A stretch of 64,000 bases of DNA from Nematostella vectensis (lineage: Eukaryota > Cnidaria > Anthozoa > Actiniaria > Edwardsiidae): assembly GCF_932526225.1 (NCBI RefSeq), contig NC_064041.1:3839046-3903045 (forward strand). Direction: 5' to 3'. Of this stretch, positions 12,778 through 24,900 are shown piece by piece. Under the pieces are notes generated by a model. It was not told the origin of the DNA. It saw nothing but the letters and a program-made list of their open reading frames with translations, and searched no databases. Made by a program: the position numbers and the translations under genes. How positions within the stretch are numbered: position 1 is the first letter of the stretch; the number at the start of each line of letters is the position of its first letter.

Positions 12778-13775
12778 TTTACCGGTGGGACGCCCTAATT
12801 TACCGGTCGGACGTCCTTGTTATGTGACGAGTTTACCGGTCGGACGCCCTAGTTTACCGGTCGGACGTCCCTGTTATTTTATGTGATAAGTTTACCGGTC
12901 TGACGTCCTTGTTATCTTATGTGACGAGTTTACCGGTCGGACGTCTTTGTTATCTTCTAAGACGAGTTTACCGGTCGGACGTCCTCGTTATCTTATGTGA
13001 CAAGTTTACTGGTCGGACGTCCTTGTTAGTTTATGTGACGAGTTAATCGGTCGGATGTCTTGTTCTTGTTATCTTATGTGATGAGTTTACCGGTCGGACG
13101 TCCTTGTTATCTTATGTGACGTCTTGACGTGTCTACCGGTCGGACGTCCCTGTTATCTTAAGTGACGAGTTTACCGGTCGGACGTCCCTGTTATCTTAAG
13201 TGACGAGTTTACCGGTCGGACGTTCCTGTTATCTTAAGTGACGAGTTTACCGGTCGGACGTCCTTGTTATCTTCTCAGACGAGTTTACCGGTCGGACGTC
13301 CTTGCTATCATATGTGACAAGTTTACTGGTCGGACGTCCTTGTTAGTTTATGTGACGAGTTAATCGGTCGGATGTCTTGTTCTTGTTATCTTATGTGACG
13401 AGTTTACCGGTCAGATGTCCTTGTTATCTTGTGTGACGAGTTTACCGGTCAGATGTCCTTGTTATCTTGTGTGACGAGTTTATCGGTCAAATTTCCTTGT
13501 TATCTTAAGTGACGAGTTTACCGATCGGACGTCCTTGTATGTGACGAGTTAACCGGTAGGTCGTCCTTGTCATCTTGTGAGACGAGTTTACCGGTCGGAC
13601 ATCATTGTTTTCTTATGAGACGAGTTTACCGGTCGGACGTCTTTGTTATCTTATGAGACGAGTTTTGCGGACGAACGTTCTTGTCAGGACCATCTTATGA
13701 GACCAGTTTGCCGGTCGAACGTCCTCGTTATCTTTTTTAACGAATTTAGCGGTCGGACGTCCTTGTTATCTTTTG
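12778..13775. repeat. 38-bp minisatellite just upstream of VAV
   Basis: About 26 copies of a 38-bp unit containing gagtttaccggtcggacgtc and cttgttatcttatgtgac. Each unit carries the palindromic core ACCGGT. It begins about 90 bp upstream of the proposed VAV start codon, so it occupies the 5' UTR or proximal promoter. Deletions and point variants occur throughout. Confidence 0.95.
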
Positions 13776-13928
13776 TTTAAAGTCCATATAACCTTTCAGA
13801 GTTGATAGATTTGGTCAATTCTTTATATTTCCATCTTCCAAATGGTATGTGGTTCGTATGGACCCTATAAAACGCGCGTTCGCGCGAATAATACAAATCC
13901 GTAATATTAAGTTATTTTGGTCAACCAT

Positions 13929-14022
13929 TAGTCCAGACCTGGGACTTTCTTTGCGCTCGACATTCTGCCTCTTTCGCGCGAGCCAGATTGTCGAGCGCAA
14001 AGAGAGTCCCAGGTCTGGACTA
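13929..14022. repeat. Near-perfect 34-bp hairpin (foldback element)
   Basis: The arms at 13,929-13,962 and 13,989-14,022 (tagtccagacctgggact, then ctttgcgctcgaca) are inverted complements with about one mismatch, separated by 26 bp that itself contains tcgcgcga. Weaker inverted similarity (atggaccc, ttttggt) extends outward on both sides, suggesting a foldback transposon of about 200 bp. Both strands encode the same spurious peptide because of the palindrome. Confidence 0.85.
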
Positions 14023-14099
14023 GAAAAGGCCGTGAACCAAAAAAGCCCGGGTCCATTCATTTGTGACGTAGATCGAGATGTTAAACAAATTACATGTGA

Positions 14100-15900
14100 A
14101 AATATATGCGCGCGCTAAACTGGTTCCCGTCTTCATGTCTTCTTACATAGTTATCGCTGAAGATCGTTGTGTGGTTACAAGTTTTACCGTCATCTTTATG
14201 TCTCAACCTGGTAGTCAAATGATTATTTAACTTCAGGAAACAAATCTGCAAAATTTAGCAGACATTCTGTAGTTATGAATTGTTTTTGCATTGTGTGCGT
14301 GCGCTGCTTTTGAAACCTACAACAAAACAATATTATTACATTTAATTATCTAATGATTCTTCGCTCCATTGTGGGTAGCATTGCAATAGAAAACACTTTT
14401 CGCCAATATTTTATGGTATTGCCGTCACTGAATTTTAAGGTTTAAGGGTAATACGTTGTTCTAGATTTTCCCGCCAAAATTTGGAATTATTCACTCGATT
14501 CGATCTCCTATCGCGCGGCCAGGAAAATTTTCACTTTCAACTTCAATCAAATTGAATTCTCTTTTCAGAATTTGAAAGATTATCTATGCTTTCTTTTGGC
14601 TAGATTGATATAAGTGAAAGGTTTTAAGAACTTTAACAAACTTCCCATAGTTTTCCGTGGTGTGTACACCACGATATTCGTCACCTCATGATCAAAATGT
14701 TGTAGAGTTACGAGTCGCGTAGCGCAGAGTGATTCCGCAGTAAATTTTGATCACGAAAACTTTTAGTGTCCTTTTGTAAGGATGGAAAATACATTTACTA
14801 GAAAAGATTGCGGGTCAACTCGAAACGAAAAACAGTTCGAGTCAGTGGGGACTTCGAATTAGCCTGTTAGCCCTCTCTCCAATGGGTTAATTCGGAAATT
14901 CCTGTTTTGGGGATGTCGGGATCCCTGTGGCGTCCGAAATAGTAAGAAAGAAAGCCGGCACGAAAGACCGGTCTCAAATCATGCTTGCCTTTCGCTGGGA
15001 AGCGGCCTCAACCCTAACTTTCGCCCCACTTTTGGTTTTATGCAACGGGGATCCTGAACAGCGAGACACACAAAGGAGAGCCGGAACGCAGGCTATAACT
15101 GAATGAAAGAAACTGAAAAATAGTCTCTAGGAAACTTTAAGTCTGTTCGTGTTATCGGGGAGCTCAAATTATCCGAAATGACTGAAAAATACTCTCTAGG
15201 AATCTTGAAGTCAGCTCGGTTTATCGGTGAGTTCGAGTTAGCGGATTTCCACTCTACTAACAAACATACGATTATTTGATTAATCAACAATTTTGAACAT
15301 TTAGATCTTCAGTTTGAGAATTCTTACCCCTTTATCAAAGTGCTGATTTGAAAATTTACAAAGGGGGTTACATTTATGAAAACGATACCAATATTTTCCA
15401 AGTCACCTATTGTCTAACCAAAAGGACAATTATAATTTTTTGGTTTGTCTAAAAAAACCCTCTCCCTCCCACACCCCTCTCCCTCCCCCCTTCCACCCTA
15501 ACCTTTTCTGGGTGAAGTTTCTCTGCTAACTGAGTTAACTAACATGAATTTTCTCTAACCTTCTATTTTTGATAAATAATACTACTATGTACAACTATCA
15601 TAGAAAACCCTTAGAAAACTAAAAACAGATGCTCTAGTCTTTTGGGATTTTCATTTTTCATGGCCCCTTCCTGTTAAAAATCCTGGCTACGCCGCTGAGA
15701 AAAGACCAGGTTGATCAATTGCGAGTAAATTAGCCAGTGGCCAGGATTTTAAGGGGGGAGGGGATGATTTCTTAAAGCCCCTGCTGACCCTCCCTCCTTC
15801 CCCCCCTCCCCCCCCCCATGCCCTGACAACACGTCAGATAAAGGGTTCCAGAGTCACTGGCGGTCATCGATCTCGAACACGTTGTCATGGCGAAGTCTGC
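14100..15900. other. Intergenic DNA between VAV and the decarboxylase gene
   Basis: I see no gene. A diverged tandem duplication of about 66 bp lies at 15,105-15,245 (ctgaaaaatagtctctagga / ctgaaaaatactctctagga). A fragment ending ctggctacgccgctga near 15,697 resembles the end of the element at 1,917-2,064. Poly-C tracts occur near 15,780-15,820. Confidence 0.6.
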
Positions 15901-15921
15901 GTAGAGAGGTCGCATATCTAT

Positions 15922-18900
15922 TTAGCTACATGGGACCTTGCACGCACAATTCAACTTCGTGTGCTCGCAAAGGCTTCCATTACGGAATCTTGTGAGATTG
16001 GGCAGACGAGGGGTAGAATGAGACTCGTCGTGACTGCAGCTTCGCTTGAATCCCTGACGGACAGGCTGCAAAGTGACAGTGGAGTCGTAAAGAGCTTTCT
16101 AACACATGCTACTTTGCTAAGATGACAAAACTATGGTTTATAGAGACTCTAAAACGAGCACCATAAGGACTATGACAGAGATGTAAACAACTATTTCAAA
16201 TAAGGCTGCACTCGGAGAATCTGTGTATCGTAACCCGCAGTGTTTCATGGGTATCAAGTAAATAAGCGTCAATGAAATACAGGCTTCAAAAGCTGTAGAA
16301 TTCTTATGAACATTCACATACCTTTCAGATACAAGGATTCAGCCGTTTATACGCTACCCATAAACCACCGCGGGTTACGAAACATCGGTTCAGAGCAACC
16401 TTATTTTAAATAGGTGTATACAGTACTATCACATGCTTAGTCGATTGGCTCTGTTCCCTCCCCGACCCCGCCTATATGTGCCGCCCCCTTACCTTAGATC
16501 GATCCTCAAAAAGCTCGCCGGTATCAAACCAGATTTTCCTCGCGATTTCAATCGTCGTCGTCCTCCTGACACCATTCTCTCCAATAAAGTGCACGTCATG
16601 GCATGTGCCGAGTGGGTCAGCGGTTGGGTACTCCCATGGGGACCCAAGAAGGGGAAAGCTGATTTCCGCGCCGTGGCGGAGAACGACCTTGGTAACACCG
16701 TCTGGTACACGGGCCAACTCAGCCATCTGGAATACGATTTGTGATGTTAGTATCGCAACTACTATTCTAACACATCGCAAAAGCTCGATCCAAACACGAT
16801 CTATCAAACCCGATCTATCAAACCCGTTCTATCCAAACTCGATCTATCCTAACCCGATCTATCCAAACCCGATCTATCCAAAAGCCGATCTATCCAAACC
16901 CGATCTAATCGAATCCCAATCTATCCAAACCCGATGTATCCAATCCCGATCTATTCAAACCCAATCTATCCAATCCCGATCTACACAAACCTGGTCTATC
17001 CAATCCCGATCTATCCAAACCCCATCTATCCAATCCCAAGCAAACATTAAAAAAATAATATATAGACAATATAAACTTGATAACCAACCTGAAAGAAATC
17101 CAACTTCTTTGTTGGCACGTGCATAATGTAGGCCTTGTCGTCAAAACCATACATGAAGTATCGTACTGATTCGGGGCACTGGTCAGCGATGATATCGAAA
17201 TGTTCAAAGCGCGCCACGTCCACCACCCGGACGATGGTTAACATGAGGGGTCTTCTGCTCCCCCCTGGCATTCCCGCGTAGCAACCGACCTGGGAAACAA
17301 AACAACGGAGATTAAGGGGGGCACTCGCACACTAAAGAGGGCTTGCGAACAATCTAGCTCATCTGATTGGATAAGAATAGCGATACGCGCGCAATGTTTT
17401 GTTTGATGAGTGGCTAATCAGCGAAACGCTCACTCATTAGCAACTCAGCGTCATGATAATGTTTCAAATAATTCTAAACATCTGGAAGTGTTGTGAAAGC
17501 CAATAGACCGCTTTCATGATGTTGTACGCGCATTCAAAATGCCACAGACTGGCGGGCCACAGCTGATCCGAAATGCGAGCGAAGGGGTACTTGACTCTAG
17601 CAGATTCGACTATAGCACTCTGACAGCGTTTTGTATAGCTTCGTCTGTAAACTCCACTTCGTGCGACATTTTATATCAGCGGTGGCCCGCCAGTCTGTGG
17701 TATTTTGGGTGCGCGCGAAACATCGTGAAAACAAACTATTAAAGCCGCATTGTCACCAGTTTACTTCCGGTCGATTACCTAACAATATCCGATGATTTTT
17801 AACGGAAAACGCGAAAAATATTTCAAAATATTGAAAGCAATGTGTCTATTGGAAGTTTCTTTGAGGTTGTGATTGATAATTTAGAGCGGATGGCCTGTTT
17901 AATATCTCGGATTTTAATAGATTCTTTTGTCTTTTTAACGGTCGAGGTTTCCGTCGGACCTCCGGAAGTCTTGCGAGAGCTACTCACTGGAATGACGCCT
18001 CCGTGCTTCTGGTCTTTCTTCCGCTCGCCATTGCCTAGCAACAAATCGTGTATCGTCTCTTTCTCTACGCAGCGCAGGACGAGTGTTGCATTCCCATAAT
18101 GCACCGCGGACAAAAGCCTCCCTATGGATGGGTTACAGAACTCGAGTTTGATGGCCGCGAAGTACTGGCGAGAGGGGTCAGTCAGTCGGCCGGCATAGTA
18201 CGCAACCATCTGCTGTCTGGAGTCGCCTGCGTCTACGAGCTGTCCAGCGGTTACCAGATCATGGTGTACTTTCACATCGGTCACCTGACAAGAAAATTGT
18301 TACCATGGTTACACAGTTTCTGTGAGTTTTCAGTAAATCATTTAAGTGACCTTTATAATCTATACAAGAGCAACTTTAAACCCAATACATCAGAGCCCTT
18401 GCGAGCTATTGTATTATTCTGATTAATTCAAAGCTGGAATATTACCGCTGTGATGGCAGTGAGAATTGCGTTTCTCATATAGGCGGCGAGCTCGCTCAGG
18501 ATCCCTGTGCCGGCTATCTGCGGATCCATGCAACTGGTGATGACGTAACGGACTCCTGTGGTGTCATGTGTGTCAAGCTGAGGAGGTGAAGATGCGTTGA
18601 GAAAATGAGATGGTTGAGGGGGGAGGGGTGGAGGTACATTGCGAAGCTAGTCAGGCTCACATATATAGTATATTTGATTGATCCACATAAGGTGGCAAGA
18701 AAACCGCAAAACCGCACAGAAAATAGCAAAAATCCGAAAAACAGAGACAAAACTGCATCGACGCAATTGCCCCATTTTCACCTAAACGTCAATGAAATGT
18801 GTGTATATGTGTGTTTTTAAGAGTCCAGTCTTTTGACGCTTCAAACGCGAGTGACTTTTCTCGTCAGTATAGATACAGACTGCTCCATGCAGTTAACAGA

Positions 18901-21900
18901 GTGTGACTTAAGATGGTGTTTAACATTCCACGGTCCTTTTACGTCCCCCAATACAGGTTAATGAAATGCGGTGATAGACGGGACCTCCGGCTAAACGTCC
19001 TTTTCCGAGAAGATGAGGGATTCACAGTCGGCAATTTATAGAGCCAGGTTTTTAATGCCTCAAATACGAGGTAACCTGATAAAGATTTGAACCCGGGAAA
19101 CGAAACCTTAACCGTTTTCTGAATATGCCTTCAACTTGACCACGTCTGAATCTGTGCTCTAAGGGAGCCAAGACAGCCACCGACCACTGGGTTTTGGGAT
19201 TGATTACCGGTTCACGTGAGTTGGGTTACTTGGTCTCGCCTTTGCTCCGAGAGTTTTTCTCCGGGTTCTCTACCACTGGGTTCTGTGTTCGATTACCGGT
19301 TCCGGCGTGAGTTGGGTTAGTTGGTCTCGCCTTTGCTCCGAGAGTTTTTCTCCGGGTTCTCTACCACTGGGTTCCGGTGTCCGGAAGTAGAAAACCCGCA
19401 AGATTGCGTTACTTTATAATACTGTATTACGTTACATATTTAGTTTTGTTATGTGATCATGTTGTAATTCGAGATAGGTAAAAAAGGGGGTTGTGCCCCT
19501 AGAGTTGAGATGCGAGTGTACTATTACTACGGAGAGTTTGTGATCAAGAAATAAAGTAAAGAGAATATAAGTGAGTTTATTTGGTTGTCCCCGACACCAA
19601 AAGTGGCGACCACGCCAGGACCCATATCTGAGGAGTTTTAACGCCCGGTGCGGCTACATTACTGCGAGTTTTGCGAGAGGAATTCAACCAACGAGGGAGT
19701 TTGAAAACATGACAACCGAAGAGAAGTTCACCAAGCACATTGGACTTGCCGATATCAAACTAAAGGATATAATGTCTACAACCAAGGATACTGGAGAGCT
19801 AGAAATCGCATTGGAGAGTGCAGAGAGCATCATCAAGAGTTTGGAGAAGGTCAAGGATGCTACGGCGGATTATTTACTCGATAACGAGAAGGAACTTAGC
19901 TACATTCAGGAGTGGAGTGCTAAAGCGAAAGCGGAAATCCAGCCTTTTAGGGAGATGCGACTCGAAATAAAGAAGAGACTGGAGAACGCAAGAGATCAGG
20001 AGAAGGAGGAAGAAATGGAAAAGGAGCTTGCAATGAAAAGGAAGTTCGGAGATTTGGCTGCTAAGGCTGGAAATAGTGGAATGGTTGAAAGCAGTCCAGG
20101 GAAACCCGGAATGGTTCAAGCGGTCAAACTACAAAAGTACACCATCACGCCATTTGAAGGAGATTATAAAGACTGGACAAGGTTCTGGAATCAGTACACG
20201 GTGGAGGTGGATGGATCAACCATAGCACAGATAAGCTAATTTAATTACTTATTAGAATTAGTGAAAGGGAAACCAAGGGATGATATTTTAGGCTTACCCC
20301 ACACCCCTGAGGGCTACGAAGAGGCAAAAAGGATTCTACAAAATACCTATGGAAAGGACATTAGAGTCCACCGCGCCCTTATTAAAGATCTGGAGGATTT
20401 ACCGACCATCAGTGACATTACTAAATTAAGTAGTATTCACGATTTTTATAACAAATTAGCCAGAATTGTGCGCACACTCTCCACCATGCAAAAATTAGAA
20501 AGTGCGCAGAGCGCTGTTTACACGCTGTTAGACAAATTAGGGCCAGTCCGGGAGGTGATAGTGCAAAGGGATGATGACTGGGAAGGGTGGGGACTTATCC
20601 AGCTAGTTGAAAATCTTGGGAAGTACGTTGATAGAAACCCAATCTTGCAAGGGGAAGATACCCCCACCCCGTCACTTACGAGGAAGCCCCAGGGAGGTCA
20701 GGGTGGGCAACATAATGGGAGGGAAAGAATGTTAATGCACCAGCAGAATCAGGGACCCCACCCCTCACAGTGTGTCTACTGCAGTGATAAATCCCATAAA
20801 TCAAAGGACTGTACAAAAGTGTTAGACACGGCCAGCAGGAGAGAAATCCTAATGCAAAAGAAATTGTGCTACAACTGCACCAAGGGGGGGGGGCATATGG
20901 CTACCAAATGCAAAGCGGGAAACTGTGCAAAGTGCAATTCAAGGCATCACACCTCTATCTGCGACAGAGTACAAAGCAGCCTCCCACCCTCAACCCCAGC
21001 CAACCCGGGTAATTCTAGAGATAGATTCTATGGGGCAGTGGACCAGGTACATACTACTTTACACGCTACGGCCATAGCGAATGTCAATGGCATCCCAGCG
21101 CGCATCATGCTGGATAGTGGAGCTGGGAGCTCATACATCAGCTCCAACCTACTAACAAAATTAAACCTTAAACCAAGCAGGGTCGAAAGGAGGGTCATTG
21201 AGCAGATGTACGGGACGGTAGATAAGCAGGTAGAGCTCTACAAAATACAGCTGGCTCAACTGTCCTTGACAGCTTTAAAATGGAGCTCCACTGCATTAAT
21301 GCAGAGAAACCTATCATCACTCACCTTCCCAACCCGAGGATCCCAGAGCTAAAGAAGAAATACAACAAACTCAGAAGACTGACCTTCAGTGATGAAACCT
21401 CGACAGAAGACAAGCTACCAGTACATGTCATACTTGGCGCAGCTGACATCCAGCGCATCAAGTCCACTGAGCCAGCGGTGCTTGGCAGCGACCCAGACAA
21501 AGACCCCGGAGCTGAGTTCACCATGCTTGGATGGGTGATTGGAGGCAAAGCAGCGATTTCCGCCACAGACACAGAAAAGGGTTTCTTCCTCAGCAACTCA
21601 CAGGAAGAATTCAACCAGATGTGCTCCCAGGAAGTACTTGGACTGAAGGACAGTGATGAAGAGGGAGGAGAATTCCACAAGAATTTCCAGGAAGGGTTGC
21701 AAAGATTGGACGATGGAACCTACTCCACCCGGTTACCATGGAAACCAGATCACACATCCCTACCGTCTAACAAAAGACTAGCCCTAGCACGTTTGGCGAG
21801 CACTACCCGTAGACTGGAGAAGACTGGGAGGATAGAGGAGTACCATGACATTATGATGGAGCAACTGAAGGAAGGGATCTTAGAGCCAGCTCCAGATGCT

Positions 21901-24900
21901 CCAACAGGGGAGAACGTACACTATATCGCACATACCATGGTGACGAGGGACGATGCTCAGACCAGCAAGCTTCGCATCGTTTATGACTGTTCAGCAAGAG
22001 AGGATGACAACACCCCATCTCTAAACGACTGCTTAGAAGTAGGCCCTCCATTACAACCTATGCTATTTGACATATTATTGCGCAACCGCATGAATCGTCT
22101 CTGTCTCACGGGAGACATTCAAAAAGCATTTCTGCAGATTAAAGTTGACACCAAGGATAGAGACTGCATGAGACTGTTTTGGTACGACAACCTTAAAGAC
22201 CGAAACATTGTAGAGTATAGGTTCGCAAGGGTAATCTTTGGCTCGGGCCCAAGCCCCTATATTCTGGGCGCTACTCTGCAGAAACATGTGGCTAGTTACA
22301 GTGACAAGTACCCAGAGACTGTGTACCAGTTACTAACTAACACATATGTAGATGATGTACAGACAGGTGGAGACGACCCTGAACAGCTGCTTCGATTTAA
22401 GCAGGAAGCAAGCGAGATCATGGAGAGTGGAGGATTCCAGCTTCACAAATGGCACAGCAATGTCCTTGAGGCGGAGGAGAGTACCTCAGCAGAGAGAGCA
22501 GACCGGGCCGTGGACAGGCCACCGGTAAAGATCCTAGGAATACCTTGGGACAAGAACAAGGACGAGCTTACGATCGCATTCAGCGATTCCACCGAAGAAG
22601 AGGTGAGTGGTGCACTCACAAAGAGGAAGATGCTAGCAGTGATCAATCGCATCTACGATCTGCTAGGACTCGCTTCGCCAGTCACTGTGATTGGCAAAGT
22701 ACTGTATAGCAAGGTGTGTCTTAGTGAGAAGAGGTGGGACGAGGCGATTACAGACGTAGAGATTGTTAGAGAGTGGAACAAGTGGCTTAAGAGCATGAAG
22801 GCATGTCCATCAGTTAGTATTCCGCGCAGTGTAGTGGATCAGCACGTGACAAGGATAGAGCTACATGGGTTCTCAGATGCGAGCAAGACAGCCGTATCGG
22901 CTGCGATTTATGTAGTAGCCCATCACGCAGACAGTTCTGTTAGGCAGACATTGCTTGTCGCGAAGTCAAGAGTAGCCCCTAAAAATCAGAGCATTCCTCG
23001 TTTGGAATTAGTTGGCGCACACACCCTCACAAAACTAATGACTCATGTTAAGGAAGTTTTGCAGGGTCAACCTATCCAGATCTACCAGTGTTGGGTCGAC
23101 AGCACCACCATCCTCTACTGGATCAAGGGCAAAGGTACCTGGTCACAGTTCGTGCGCAACCGGACAAAGGTCATCCAAGAGAGGGACTACCTCAAGTGGA
23201 ATTACGTCCCAACGGGTGAGAACCCAGCAGACATAGGAAGCAGAGGAGCGGGACCGGGGGAGCTAAGCGACATGTGGCTGCATGGGCCTAACTGGCTGTC
23301 AGACAAGGCGAAATGACCTCCACAACCAGAGGTAACAGACAACGATGAGGTAGCGAGTGAGACGGTGAAGAGCCGCAAGGAGAAATTACTGGTGGCGACA
23401 GAAGAACCAGAGGAAAAGGGACAGGTAGACGCTTTGCTCGAGCAGTGTTCGTCCTACTGGAAGCTTAGGAGAGTCGTTGCTTACATACAACGGTTTGGTC
23501 ATAACTGCAGATCCAAGAGCAAGCGCACAGGACCGCTCACCACAGAGGAGATCAACAAAGCCGAGTCCACACTGATTCGCCGTGCGCAAGTGGCAAAGAG
23601 GGAGAAAGTGGAGGCTTCCATGGAGGTGCAGATAGGCGAAGATGGGATAGCTAGATGTGTCGGACGCATCGCCGGATACCAACCCATCATCCTACCCAGA
23701 GACCACAAGCTGACGACTTTGATCATCAAACAAGTCCACGAGAAAGCCATACACGGGGGAGTGTCAATGACTATGAGTCTAGTCCGGGAGAAGTTCTGGG
23801 TACCAAAGCTGAGGGCTCAAGTAAAAAGGGTCATACACAACTGCAACAAATGTAAGCGATATCGGATAAAGCCAGTGTTGACTCCGGGATCAACAGCCTC
23901 AGCACAGCTGCCGTCATTCCGTACGGAGTTCTCTGAGCCTTTCGACGTAACAGGGGTCGACTTTGCAGGCCCAATCTATTATCGCACCAAGTCCGAGCAA
24001 GGCAAGGCATACATCGCGCTGTTTACGTGTGCAGCCACTAGGGCAGTCCATCTAAAGCTCTGCCCGGATCTATCAGCACCAAACTTCCAGAGAGCGCTCA
24101 AAGAGTTTGTCGCAAGGAGAGGATGTCCTCAGATGATCGTGAGTGACAATGGAAAGACCTTTGTGGCAACAGGGAAATGGCTTTCAGTGCTAAAGAAGGA
24201 CGAAAGTCTATCAAACTATTTGGCCTCGCAAGCGATCATCTGGAGATTCAACATGTCACGAGCACCTTGGTGGGGAGGCTTCTTCGAGCGCCTAGTCGGT
24301 GTCATGAAGAACGCGCTCTCTAAAGCAGTTGGGAGGAGCCTTCTCAACTACTGCGAGCTTGAGGATGCGCTCCTAGACGTAGAAACAGTAATGAACAACC
24401 GACCATTAGTGTACCAGGGAAAAGAGTTTGATGAACCCGTCATCACACCCAACCTGTTGCTCAGGGGGAGACCAGTCCCCATCCTCGAAGAAGACTTAGA
24501 GAAGTTGTCAGATGCCGGAAACGTGACACGACGGATGAGGTTTATACAGCGTAGCAAGGAAGACCTGAAGAAGAGATTCACAAGAGAGTACGTACGATCT
24601 CTAGAGGAGAGACAGCAGAAGCACGAAGAACGCAGTGGCGAGCAGCTGAAGGTGCCGGAGAAAGGGCGCGTAGTCCTGCTCAAGGAGGATGTCAAGAATA
24701 AGGCTCAATGGAAGATTGGACGAGTAGTGGAGAAGATTACAGGAAGAGACGGCGTAGTCCGGGGAGTCAAACTGAAGATGGGGAACGGATATGTGATAGA
24801 ACGCCCTCTTCAGTTGATTTGCGACCTAGAGATTGGTGGGGATGATCCGGGGATCAAGTTAAACCCTAAGGCGCAAGTATTCATCCCAAGAGTTGGGTCA

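Noticed and set aside
13815-14118. 81- and 89-codon open frames sharing SPDLGLSLRST
   Set aside because: The shared peptide is produced by the hairpin palindrome being read from both strands, so it is not evidence of coding.
19571-19708. Gag start inside the LTR
   Set aside because: The frame is open there, but the LTR extends to 19,596 and the Met at 19,709 fits a normal Gag start after the primer-binding region.
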